Shown here piece by piece: positions 1 through 7,317 of a stretch of DNA of 64,000 nucleotides (position 1 is the stretch's first letter; the number at the start of each line of letters is the position of its first letter). The position numbers were made by a program, and so were the translations under genes. The stretch is from contig NZ_FPAS01000001.1 of the NCBI RefSeq assembly GCF_900116425.1, forward strand, positions 868,001 to 932,000, given 5' to 3'. The notes beneath the pieces are model-generated. The model saw only the letters and a list, made by a program, of their open reading frames with translations, was not told where the DNA came from and did not search any database. The stretch comes from Lishizhenia tianjinensis (GTDB lineage Bacteria; Bacteroidota; Bacteroidia; Flavobacteriales_D; Crocinitomicaceae).

Positions 1-43
1 TTCATGGGGTAATTCATTTGAAAATCTAAATGTACTAATATCT

Positions 44-955
44 GAATATGCGCAAAGCTACCCTTTCCCTGAAATTAGATAAAAAAAGCTCAAAAATTTC
101 CCCTTCCTACTATGGCGATAATTATACTTAAAACAATATTCATCTAATACTTTTTGAAAATGCAATGGACTTATGTTATGATAGATCCCTTCTATTTCTC
201 TGATTAAATTACCGCTTAAATTAGAAGACCATTTTTGTTCTAATTTACGTCTTTCGAATTGCCGACCTCTAAATGTAGATAAAGAATTCTTCAATACTTT
301 TTTATACCTATAACCAACACAGCATATTTTTTGAAGCTGCTCTAATGAACTATTCAACTTCCAATTGTAAGGAACGATTAAGTAAATTTTGTCTAGGGTA
401 TGATTGACTTCTTTTCCATACCTTATATTCAAATATTCAGGTAAGTTCACCGGTTCTACTTTCATTTTTTTATCTATAGGGAGAATAGATGATTTATCCA
501 GGAATTCCTTCTTATTCAATCGTCCCAGCTCCACACGAATTTTATGCACCATATAAAAAACAGTTCCATATCTTTTCATTCCTGTTAGCCGATGAATTTC
601 GGCAATGGACAAGGTCTTTTTTGTTTCCAAGAGTAAAAATATAACCTCCGTCCACTGCCGAAAGCTTACTTTACTGTCTCTCATAAATGAAATGGATTTC
701 AAAGTAATTTTCTTTTTACAGCATGTGCATCTCCAATGTGCACGTTCTGCGTACCACTTTAATATCTCACATTTACAATGTGAACAAACTCTCACGGAAT
801 CTTTATAGATGGAGTAAAGAAATTCTATACAATTTTCTTCACTACCGTAGCGCTGATAAAATTGACTAGGTATCATAATAATCTTTTAGGTTGATGTGAT
901 AAAAGTTAAGGATATTTTCAATCAATTACAAGAAGGAGTAGCTTTGCGCATACTC
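44..955. mobile_element. IS1595-like insertion sequence, about 912 bp
   Basis: Two imperfect terminal inverted repeats of 21 bp bound this segment: 44-64 on the left, and 935-955 read in reverse complement on the right. They match at 18 of 21 positions and share the core TATGCGCAAAGCTAC. One gene, a transposase of IS1595 type on the minus strand, fills the interior, and its stop codon lies inside the left repeat. No convincing 8-bp target duplication is visible; a 5-bp AATAT occurs at 37-41 and 957-961, but in this AT-rich flank that may be chance. The right end lies about 60 bp before trmD. Confidence 0.82.
58..876 (-). CDS. IS1595-family transposase-like protein, possibly catalytically degenerate
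   Basis: The 272-residue protein begins with a zinc ribbon (C31-x2-C34 and C50-x2-C53) followed by the helical region normal for IS1595/ISXO2 transposases (residues about 70-120, ending hKIRxEL). Near the C-terminus is the family's IEGIYHNISPLHF and EYCFKYNYR signature. The middle, about residues 120-215, is short and I cannot find the usual vDEtyvGGk acid motif or the second aspartate. One Glu (in KLEQKW) sits where the third acid is expected. The frame is intact. It may be a product that no longer cuts DNA but keeps DNA binding, or a divergent subgroup. Family placement is firm; activity is uncertain. Confidence 0.75.
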   Translation of the reverse strand: MIPSQFYQRYGSEENCIEFLYSIYKDSVRVCSHCKCEILKWYAERAHWRCTCCKKKITLKSISFMRDSKVSFRQWTEVIFLLLETKKTLSIAEIHRLTGMKRYGTVFYMVHKIRVELGRLNKKEFLDKSSILPIDKKMKVEPVNLPEYLNIRYGKEVNHTLDKIYLIVPYNWKLNSSLEQLQKICCVGYRYKKVLKNSLSTFRGRQFERRKLEQKWSSNLSGNLIREIEGIYHNISPLHFQKVLDEYCFKYNYRHSRKGKFLSFFYLISGKG

Positions 956-978
956 AAATATATTTTTGTAATAATTTG

Positions 979-1010
979 TTTCAACCATCACCCACAATAC
1001 ACTATTTTTG
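979..1010 (+). promoter_or_regulatory. trmD promoter (TTTC / 20 bp / TATTTTTG)
   Basis: A -7 box TATTTTTG at 1003-1010 fits the Bacteroidota consensus TAnnTTTG, with TTTC at 979-982 as a -33 element (consensus TTTG) 20 bp upstream. The ATG of trmD begins only four bases after the box. By comparison with the ffs promoter the transcript would start at or next to the ATG. Confidence 0.6.
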
Positions 1011-1014
1011 CACC

Positions 1015-1695
1015 ATGAGAATAGACATACTCACCGTATTACCCGATTTGTTGAAAAGTCCCTTCGAGGTTTCCATCATGAAACGCGCCCAAGAAAAAGG
1101 GTTGACAGAAATTCACATCCATAACATTCGCGATTATTCTACACACAAGAATAAAAATGTGGATGACTATCAATATGGCGGAGGTGCTGGTATGGTTATG
1201 TCTATAGAACCTATTGCCCGACTCATCGATAAATTGAAGTCTGAAAGAGATTACTCGGAAATCATTTACATGACCCCCGACGGAGAAGTTCTCGATCAAG
1301 GCATCGCCAACGAACTTTCTCTAAAGGGAAATTTGATGATTCTATGCGGTCATTACAAAGGGGTCGACGAACGCGTGCGAATTAAATACATCACCAAAGA
1401 AATTTCGATAGGATCTTACGTGCTGTCTGGTGGCGAATTGGCTGCGGCCGTTTTGGTTGATAGTGTTGTTCGTCTTTTGCCTGGTGTTTTAAATGATGAA
1501 ACCTCAGCGTTAACGGATAGTTTTCAAGATAATCTACTCTCTCCTCCGGTTTTTACTCGACCTCCAGAATTTGAAGGTATGAAAGTACCAGACGTACTTC
1601 TTTCGGGCGATTTCAAGAAAATAGAAGAATACAGAGAACAAGAGGCGTACAGAAGAACCAAAGAAAGAAGACCAGATTTGTTGGGTGAAGAATAA
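1015..1695 (+). CDS. trmD: tRNA (guanine-N1-)-methyltransferase TrmD
   Basis: TrmD transfers a methyl group from S-adenosylmethionine to N1 of G37 in tRNAs that have G at position 36, which prevents +1 frameshifting. The 226 residues match the family's full length. The N-terminus [13 protein letters not shown], the loop [13 protein letters not shown] (about residues 50-62) and the trefoil-knot segments [12 protein letters not shown] and [11 protein letters not shown] are all present. The start at 1015 is chosen because the family begins at MRID; an in-frame TTG at 976 would add 13 unrelated residues. It stands alone here, not in the rpsP-rimM-trmD-rplS order common in other phyla, and lies between an IS and ffs. 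Confidence 0.96.
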   Translation: MRIDILTVLPDLLKSPFEVSIMKRAQEKGLTEIHIHNIRDYSTHKNKNVDDYQYGGGAGMVMSIEPIARLIDKLKSERDYSEIIYMTPDGEVLDQGIANELSLKGNLMILCGHYKGVDERVRIKYITKEISIGSYVLSGGELAAAVLVDSVVRLLPGVLNDETSALTDSFQDNLLSPPVFTRPPEFEGMKVPDVLLSGDFKKIEEYREQEAYRRTKERRPDLLGEE

Positions 1696-1775
1696 ATTTA
1701 TTTCTCGCTTAAATCTTGAGCGCCAGTCGGTAAGACATTTCGCGACAATTTCATTGAAAATTTTACATCTTCCCC

Positions 1776-1806
1776 ATTGCGAAAATAGATTAAGTTACTA
1801 TCTTTG
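1776..1806 (+). promoter_or_regulatory. ffs promoter (ATTG / 19 bp / TATCTTTG)
   Basis: ATTG at 1776-1779 and TATCTTTG at 1799-1806 are separated by 19 bp, the preferred spacing of the Bacteroidota housekeeping sigma factor. The RNA begins a few bases downstream at the GGGG run, 1811. This is one of the two best promoters in the window. Confidence 0.8.
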
Positions 1807-1810
1807 CGGC

Positions 1811-1916
1811 GGGGTAAGTCTTGTACGACCAGCTCCCTCTGAATCCCCCAGGACGGGAACGTAGCAAGGGTATGAGGTTGTAGCGGTGCGATATAAGTAG
1901 CTTACCCTATTTTTTT
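1811..1916 (+). ncRNA. ffs: Signal recognition particle RNA (small bacterial 4.5S type)
   Basis: The apical domain carries the conserved Ffh-binding signature CAGGACGGGAACGTAGCAAGG at about 1848-1869; compare E. coli CAGGTCCGGAAGGAAGCAG, with the GGAA tetraloop. The ends pair: GGGTAAG at 1812-1818 with CTTACCC at 1901-1907. A T-run at 1910-1916 follows the closing stem and serves as terminator. At about 100 nt it is of the small type without an Alu domain. The RNA assembles with Ffh and targets nascent membrane and secreted proteins to FtsY. It has its own promoter and no protein-coding overlap. The exact ends are inferred from the pairing. Confidence 0.88.
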
Positions 1917-1991
1917 GCCTTATATTTTGGCAAACGGCCGGGTCTCCGTTCCTAGTTTCCTTTACTTAGCTTGTTGTTAATAGTCGTTTTA

Positions 1992-2011
1992 AATGCTTCT
2001 TTGGTCGCATT
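1992..2011. repeat. Short palindromic motif, copy 1 (loop TTCTTTGGTC)
   Basis: A 5-bp stem (AATGC 1992-1996, GCATT 2007-2011) encloses the loop TTCTTTGGTC. The 14-base core GCTTCTTTGGTCGC recurs exactly at 51124-51137, there inside a longer and different stem. Loop conservation with changed stem bases suggests a folded or interspersed element rather than chance, but two copies are thin evidence. Confidence 0.45.
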
Positions 2012-2037
2012 CCCTCCTCCTTAAACAACCATAATCT

Positions 2038-2213
2038 AAGTATGCGCAAAGCTACTCCACTTCACCCCTGTTTGAACTTTATCTTCAAGTAATCCATCTC
2101 AAGAAACAAGCTTTTTCTAGGCTAGTTACAAATCATATTGGATCATTTTGTAAATAATTATGACTTCCTTCTTGTGCCTTCATTTATGGTCTAGAGTAGG
2201 ATTGCGTATACTC
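2038..2213. mobile_element. 176-bp miniature inverted-repeat element related to the IS at 44-955
   Basis: The left end (2038-2058) matches the right end of the upstream IS at 20 of 21 positions. The right end (2193-2213, reverse complement) matches its own left end at 16 of 21. Both ends point outward as terminal repeats, and the 134 bp between them hold no ORF of note and do not resemble the IS interior. This is the structure of a MITE mobilised in trans by an IS1595-type transposase, or of a decayed IS remnant. No clear target duplication is seen. Confidence 0.65.
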
Positions 2214-2244
2214 AAGAAAATAGTGGTTTCTGCCTTGTAAAAAA

Positions 2245-3279
2245 TTACTCCTTCACATAAACCTTCCGCTCAAAAGGATATCTTACCAATACTCCATTCA
2301 CCTTTTTAAACACCACCTCCCCTTTAATAACAGTATCCTTAGTAATCCGAAAAGAATCTACCCGTGCTACGTCACCATACTCCACCTCATATTTCATATA
2401 TGGATCATACAAACTCATTCTTGGCTGGAGAGCAAATTTTTCATTCGGACCGACAACCACTGGACCTTCTACTATAATCTCTGATTTTAAAAATTGGGAA
2501 GTGGGACCACAATAGGAAACTTTGTATTTCCTGTGTAAAAAGACTTTATAGCATAACCTGCTTAACTCAAACTTTAGATTAGCCAGAAATAAAAAATAAT
2601 CATATTGGGTTCTAACACCTTTCATCATTTTTGAATAATCAAGGTCCGTCCCAAATCTATACACTTCTCTGAAAATTGAATTGTCTTCCACATGAACCGG
2701 TAAATCAGGATAAATACTATCTACTTTCTTCCAAGATTCTCTTCTTTTATGCCTTAAAGCTATGTCATAAAGAACCAAAGGATCATATACCTGAAAAACA
2801 TTAATTAACATTTCGGTAAGGGAATCATAAAAGTCATCCATGTAGTTTACCGTTTTTTGTAAACTTCGAATAACTTCAGGATTTGTTACGTTCTCACTTA
2901 ATAAAGTGGGAGAGAATTCTTTTAAATCTACCCATAAGTCACTTTTATGAACCTTTACATTTAAATAATAGGCCGCCAAAGATTCTGTTTCCGAAATTTG
3001 ACGTTGATAGCTGTCGAAAACGGGCCTTATTTTCTCCAAATCATGAAGCATCTCACACACCCAATAAGAATCACCATTGCCATATCTATAAGCGTGCTCA
3101 TCACAAACATTACGAAATCCCCAAAGGGAATTGTCCATCAAACCTTGATATTCGAAAGTATTGTTTATTAAATTAAAATATGTAGTCCTCTTCAACTCAA
3201 ACTCACCTTCGTTAATTGTTGAACAAGAAAACAATACACCTCCAACTAGGCACAAAAAAATTAGGTACTTCATAATCAT
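2245..3279 (-). CDS. Lipoprotein of unknown function, C-terminus faintly GldM-like
   Basis: A short signal peptide ends in the lipobox LFSC (Cys near residue 19), so the mature protein is expected to be lipid-anchored. The 344 residues are mostly helical through about 240. The last 75 residues look like a beta domain: IIVEGPVVVGPNEKF, then IKGEVVFKKVNG and YPFERKVYV. That ending recalls the extracellular domains of GldM/PorM, the T9SS motor partner (vkG.i.v..dG..ypFe..Y.V). The resemblance is weak, and I do not assign a function. A second in-frame Met at residue 3 is an alternative start. It stands alone, downstream of the miniature element. Confidence 0.7.
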   Translation of the reverse strand: MIMKYLIFLCLVGGVLFSCSTINEGEFELKRTTYFNLINNTFEYQGLMDNSLWGFRNVCDEHAYRYGNGDSYWVCEMLHDLEKIRPVFDSYQRQISETESLAAYYLNVKVHKSDLWVDLKEFSPTLLSENVTNPEVIRSLQKTVNYMDDFYDSLTEMLINVFQVYDPLVLYDIALRHKRRESWKKVDSIYPDLPVHVEDNSIFREVYRFGTDLDYSKMMKGVRTQYDYFLFLANLKFELSRLCYKVFLHRKYKVSYCGPTSQFLKSEIIVEGPVVVGPNEKFALQPRMSLYDPYMKYEVEYGDVARVDSFRITKDTVIKGEVVFKKVNGVLVRYPFERKVYVKE

Positions 3280-3316
3280 GAAATACCTAATTCAGAAAAA
3301 GTAACGAATTATAACC

Positions 3317-5224
3317 CTATAATCGTCCTTCTATAATTTCCTCTACACAATCTGGATTTAAAAGTGTTGAAATATCACCCAGGTTATCCATCTCGTTATT
3401 GGCTATCTTACGCAAGATTCTACGCATAATTTTACCTGAACGCGTCTTGGGTAATCCATTTGTAAATTGAATTTTATCCAACTTAGCAATAGGCCCAACA
3501 TGTTCGGTAATAACTTGATTGATCTCCTTGCGTAAATTCTCTTCTTTTCTAGATTTACCAGAGTCCTTTAAGGTTACATACCCATATAAGGCATTTCCTT
3601 TCACATCATGTGCAAAACCAACAATGGCCGACTCTGCTACAGCCGGGTGTTCGTTGATTGCATCTTCTATAGGAGCAGTTCCTAAATTGTGTCCAGATAC
3701 AATAATTACATCATCCACACGGCCCGTAATTCTAAAATACCCCACTTCATCCCTCAAAGCTCCATCTCCGGTGAAATACATGTCTTTATAAGCAGAGAAA
3801 TAGGTTTCCTTATACCTTTCATGATTCCCCCAAATGGTCCTTGCCATAGAAGGCCAAGGGTGTTTAATACAAAGTCTACCCTCTACACTATTCCCACTAA
3901 TCTCATTGCCATTTTCATCCATTAATGCCGGCTGAACCCCAGGTATAGGAAGGGTTGCAAAAGTCGGTTTTGTTGGCGTTATGTATGCCAAAGGAGATAA
4001 CATCATACCTCCTGTTTCTGTTTGCCACCAGGTATCAACTATAGGACTTTTACGTTTTCCTATATTGTCATTATACCAATGCCACGCTTCCTCATTAATA
4101 GGCTCTCCAACCGTTCCTAAAACTTTTAAGGAGGTTAAATCATGCTTCTCTACATAATCTACCTGTTGTTTTGCCAATGCTCTAATCGCCGTTGGTGCCG
4201 TGTAGAATTGATTCACTTTGTGTTTCTCCACCACATCCCAAAATCTGTCGTAACTCGGGTAACTTGGAACTCCCTCAAACATTAACGTAGTTGCTCCATT
4301 TGCTAACGGACCATACACAATGTAACTATGTCCGGTTATCCAACCAATATCAGCTGTACACCAATAAACATCTCCTTTTTGGTATTGGAAAACGTTTTTA
4401 AACGTGTAAGCAGTGTATACCATGTATCCACCACAAGTATGCACCATTCCTTTTGGCTTACCGGTAGATCCAGAAGTATATAGAATAAATAATGGATCCT
4501 CAGCTTCCATGATTTCAGCAGGACAATCATCGCTTGCTGCGTCTAATAAAGGAGCAATCCACTCATCTCTTCCTTCAACGAAATTCACATTTCCTTTTGT
4601 GCGTTCTACTACTAAACAAGTTTCAACGCTGTCACATGAAATCAATGCCTCATCAACAATAGACTTTAGATCAATGTCTTTTGCACCACGGTAGGCTCCA
4701 TCAGAGGTAATGACCATTTTACAGGCACTGTCATTAATTCTTGATGCCAATGCACTGGAAGAAAATCCAGCAAAAACAACAGAGTGAACAGCACCAATAC
4801 GAGCACAAGCCAATAAAGCAATAGTTAATTCAGGAATCATAGGGAGGTAAATACAAACTCTGTCCCCCTTCTCAATTCCTTTCGATTTTAGAACGTTGGC
4901 CATTTTATTTACAGCCACAGAAAGTTCTTTGTAAGTATATGTTTTGTAATCTTCAGTAGGATCATTGGGTTCAAAAATCAATGCTGTTTTATCCGCATTT
5001 ACAACCAAATGTCTGTCTATACAATTTTCAGTAATATTAAGTTGAGCTCCTTCAAACCAAGTAACTCTTGCATCTTCTTTGTTCCAATTTAGAACTGAAT
5101 TCCATTTCTTTCTCCAAACAAAATGCTCTTCTGCTATCTCTTCCCAAAACACTTCTGGGTTACGAACAGACTTACGATAAACTTGAAAATATTCTTCAAG
5201 ATTTTTAATATGATAATTACTCAT
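3317..5224 (-). CDS. acs: Acetyl-CoA synthetase (AMP-forming)
   Basis: Converts acetate, ATP and CoA to acetyl-CoA, AMP and PPi through acetyl-AMP, feeding acetate into central metabolism. The 635-residue length is normal for Acs. Visible signatures are the P-loop-like YTSGSTGKPKG (near residue 250), the acetate-pocket and adenylate segments VDTWWQTETGG and YFTGDGA, the hinge RITGRVDDVI, and the C-terminal PKTRSGKIMRR (near 595), whose Lys is the catalytic residue that Pat-type acetylases modify in other bacteria. It is monocistronic, with about 300 bp of AT-rich DNA upstream. Confidence 0.97.
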   Translation of the reverse strand: MSNYHIKNLEEYFQVYRKSVRNPEVFWEEIAEEHFVWRKKWNSVLNWNKEDARVTWFEGAQLNITENCIDRHLVVNADKTALIFEPNDPTEDYKTYTYKELSVAVNKMANVLKSKGIEKGDRVCIYLPMIPELTIALLACARIGAVHSVVFAGFSSSALASRINDSACKMVITSDGAYRGAKDIDLKSIVDEALISCDSVETCLVVERTKGNVNFVEGRDEWIAPLLDAASDDCPAEIMEAEDPLFILYTSGSTGKPKGMVHTCGGYMVYTAYTFKNVFQYQKGDVYWCTADIGWITGHSYIVYGPLANGATTLMFEGVPSYPSYDRFWDVVEKHKVNQFYTAPTAIRALAKQQVDYVEKHDLTSLKVLGTVGEPINEEAWHWYNDNIGKRKSPIVDTWWQTETGGMMLSPLAYITPTKPTFATLPIPGVQPALMDENGNEISGNSVEGRLCIKHPWPSMARTIWGNHERYKETYFSAYKDMYFTGDGALRDEVGYFRITGRVDDVIIVSGHNLGTAPIEDAINEHPAVAESAIVGFAHDVKGNALYGYVTLKDSGKSRKEENLRKEINQVITEHVGPIAKLDKIQFTNGLPKTRSGKIMRRILRKIANNEMDNLGDISTLLNPDCVEEIIEGRL

Positions 5225-5523
5225 GTTGTGTATATAATTTTAGCAATGGAGAATAAAAATACATTTTTTGACCAAAAATCAAATAGTATTATCTTCCAAA
5301 TTGACAAAATAATGCTATAAATCAGCGTTATTGACAATTATCACTCAAATCTAAAGAGAAACACAAATCATGTATACTTTTAACAAGATATACATCACCT
5401 TTGCAATTTATAAGTTGATGGAAATAAGAAACAGTCCATTGAAAAATTTAAGGATTCAGTGTAGGTCTATATACAAGTTATGGTGGAAAATGATACTTTA
5501 GTCTAACTTAAATGTAATTATCA

Positions 5524-5772
5524 ATGCTAGCGATTTCTATACCTCTACTTCCCTTATTACTTTTCTTTGCAGATTATAAGCGACAAGGAGTAAAATCCTC
5601 TGTAATTCACTTTTTCCTTTATATAGGAATGATGATACTTCTCGCTTTTTTCACTTCTAATTTTGCCTTATTCTCAATGTTTACGGCACCATTTCTCATC
5701 CCTTTACTTTTGTTTGTAAAAAGAGTAAGGTTAAAGAACCAAAACTTTAAGGAAGCAGAAGTTATTGATTAA
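5524..5772 (+). CDS. Small membrane protein of unknown function
   Basis: Eighty-two residues with two or three hydrophobic segments: about 1-16, 27-44 (HFFLYIGMMILLAFF) and 48-65. A basic linker (DYKRQGVK) and a charged tail (KRVRLKNQ...) lie on the presumed cytoplasmic side. I recognise no family. The stop codon overlaps the end of the convergent amidotransferase gene by four bases. The coding call rests on the clean membrane-protein composition and an ATG start; no RNA or homology evidence is available here. Confidence 0.55.
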   Translation: MLAISIPLLPLLLFFADYKRQGVKSSVIHFFLYIGMMILLAFFTSNFALFSMFTAPFLIPLLLFVKRVRLKNQNFKEAEVID

Positions 5773-6329
5773 AGGTTCAAGAAATTCTTCATGATAATTT
5801 TACCCTCAGGTGTCATTACGCTTTCCGGGTGAAATTGAACACCATAAATAGGTAAACTTTCGTGCTCAAAAGCCATCAAGACATCGCTTTGTGAAAGGGC
5901 GGTGATATTTAACCCCTTAGGCAAAGGACGTTGCACAGCCCAAGAATGGTAAAGTCCCACTTTAAACTCTTCAGGAACATCTTTAAAAAGTTGGTTAGGC
6001 ATAATCTGAACACATTGGTCTTCTACTCCGTGATTCACCTTGTCAAGATTGTAGAGCTCACCTCCAAAGAATTCTCCCAAAGCCTGCATACCTAGGCATA
6101 CTCCCAAAATGGGCTTTTTGTCGTAGTACATCGCAATTAACTCCATTAACTTACCAGCATCTTTGGGTAAATGTGGACCAGGCGAAAGAATTATTTTATC
6201 GTATTGAGCTACAGATGCTAGATCAACTTCAGTATTTCTAATTACATCCACCTTTGCGCCTAACTCCTCGCAGTAGTGATATAAATTAAAGGTAAATGAA
6301 TCAAAATTGTCAAGAAGAAGTACGTTCAC
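5769..6329 (-). CDS. Class I glutamine amidotransferase, PabA/TrpG type
   Basis: Component II of anthranilate or aminodeoxychorismate synthase. It hydrolyses glutamine and channels ammonia to the chorismate-binding partner. The 186 residues begin with LLLDNFDSFTFNL, and the catalytic triad is intact: C78 in GVCLGMQ, H167 and E169 in FHPES. The oxyanion strand SPGPHLP is near residue 49. No trpE or pabB lies next to it in this window, so sequence alone cannot choose between tryptophan and folate synthesis. In species with a single copy it may serve both. The gene reads from a TAATTTTG promoter at 6344-6351. Confidence 0.9.
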   Translation of the reverse strand: MNVLLLDNFDSFTFNLYHYCEELGAKVDVIRNTEVDLASVAQYDKIILSPGPHLPKDAGKLMELIAMYYDKKPILGVCLGMQALGEFFGGELYNLDKVNHGVEDQCVQIMPNQLFKDVPEEFKVGLYHSWAVQRPLPKGLNITALSQSDVLMAFEHESLPIYGVQFHPESVMTPEGKIIMKNFLNL

Positions 6330-6343
6330 AGCTTTTTTTCCTT

Positions 6344-6374
6344 CAAAATTATTAAACTTGTCGAATAGGAAAAA
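6344..6374 (-). promoter_or_regulatory. Promoter of the amidotransferase gene (TTTT / 19 bp / TAATTTTG)
   Basis: On the minus strand TAATTTTG (6351-6344) fits the -7 consensus, and TTTT (6374-6371) stands 19 bp upstream as a three-of-four match to the -33 TTTG. The start codon follows about 15 bases after the box. The start of ridA lies on the other strand at the edge of this site, so the two genes share a very short divergent region. Confidence 0.5.
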
Positions 6375-6376
6375 GA

Positions 6377-6760
6377 ATGATGAAGAAAATATATCAAATC
6401 CCAGGAGCTCCAGCTCCTATCGGACCATATAGTCAGGCAGTTGAAGTGAACAACACACTTTATATCAGTGGACAAATTCCTATCGATCCTAAGACAGGAA
6501 AACTCAACGACAGCTCCATTGCTACTGCCACACAGCAGGTAATGAATAACATTAAGGCGCTTATCGAAACGGCTGGTTTAGACATGAGCAACATTGTAAA
6601 ATGTAGTATTTTCTTGAAAGACATGAATAACTTCGCGGTGGTAAACGAAGAATATGCTCAATACTTTTCTTCAGATGCGCCGGCTAGAGAAACCGTTCAA
6701 GTAAGTAAACTACCTATGGATGTAGATGTTGAAATATCTTGTATTGCCGTACGTTTCTAA
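6377..6760 (+). CDS. ridA: RidA-family enamine/imine deaminase
   Basis: RidA hydrolyses reactive 2-aminoacrylate and other enamines released by PLP enzymes such as threonine dehydratase, protecting cellular enzymes. The protein has the family's usual length (127 residues, or 126 if the second ATG at 6380 is used, which gives the common MKKIYQ start). It shows APAPIGPYSQAV, LYISGQIPIDP, and the active-site Arg in PARETVQVSKLP followed by VEISCIAV. It is followed after 23 bases by a lipoprotein gene and then a glycosyltransferase, likely in one transcript. Confidence 0.95.
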   Translation: MMKKIYQIPGAPAPIGPYSQAVEVNNTLYISGQIPIDPKTGKLNDSSIATATQQVMNNIKALIETAGLDMSNIVKCSIFLKDMNNFAVVNEEYAQYFSSDAPARETVQVSKLPMDVDVEISCIAVRF

Positions 6761-6783
6761 CAATGACGAATTACTTATTTACT

Positions 6784-7317
6784 ATGAAAAAATTATTATT
6801 ACTCACATTAGTAACCTCTCTACTCTTCGGATTAGGGGCTTGTAAAAAGAAGATTACGGAGTTTTATATTTCTGATAAATCTCAGGTTGTGGTTCAATCA
6901 AACGCTGTTATCAATATTCCTTTCAGCATCAGCACCCCAAATATGGAAACGAATTATGAAGGTGAATTTGAAGCAAACGATACGCGTAAAGAGAACATAG
7001 ACGAGTTAAAACTAACTCAACTTAAATTAGAAATTACCGATCCTACAGATTACACTTTTAGCTGGCTAGAATCGATCGAAATTTTTATCGAAAGTGATAA
7101 TCTTCCAGAAAAACGCGTAGCCTTTAAAACTTATATATCCGACAATGTTGGAAAATCTATTGTGTGTGATGTTGAAGATGTAAACTTGGGAGAATACATT
7201 CAAGAAGATGCATTTAAACTAAGATTAAACACTGTTACAGACGAATATTTTACCGAGGATGTCTATATAGACTTGTCGACAGAATTTTTCGTGAAAGCTA
7301 AAATATTTAAAAACTAA
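6784..7317 (+). CDS. Lipoprotein of unknown function
   Basis: Start taken at 6784 because MKKLLLLTLVTSLL plus the lipobox GLGAC form a complete lipoprotein signal; an upstream in-frame ATG at 6739 lies inside ridA. The mature part, about 155 residues, is rich in beta-forming stretches and acidic residues, with no cysteines beyond the anchor. I do not recognise a family. The next gene starts directly on the base after its stop codon, so the two are probably co-translated. Whether it takes part in glycan export with that neighbour is only a guess. Confidence 0.8.
   Translation: MKKLLLLTLVTSLLFGLGACKKKITEFYISDKSQVVVQSNAVINIPFSISTPNMETNYEGEFEANDTRKENIDELKLTQLKLEITDPTDYTFSWLESIEIFIESDNLPEKRVAFKTYISDNVGKSIVCDVEDVNLGEYIQEDAFKLRLNTVTDEYFTEDVYIDLSTEFFVKAKIFKN

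Noticed and set aside
605..808. 67-codon plus-strand frame inside the transposase region
   Set aside because: Antisense shadow of the zinc-ribbon part of the transposase; Cys/His content is explained by that gene.
976..1014. TTG start for trmD
   Set aside because: It adds 13 residues not found in TrmD, and the region holds the promoter.
5225..5523. Possible riboswitch or small RNA in the spacer upstream of acs
   Set aside because: The 299-bp stretch is AT-rich; I found no stable hairpin, conserved aptamer motif or complete promoter.
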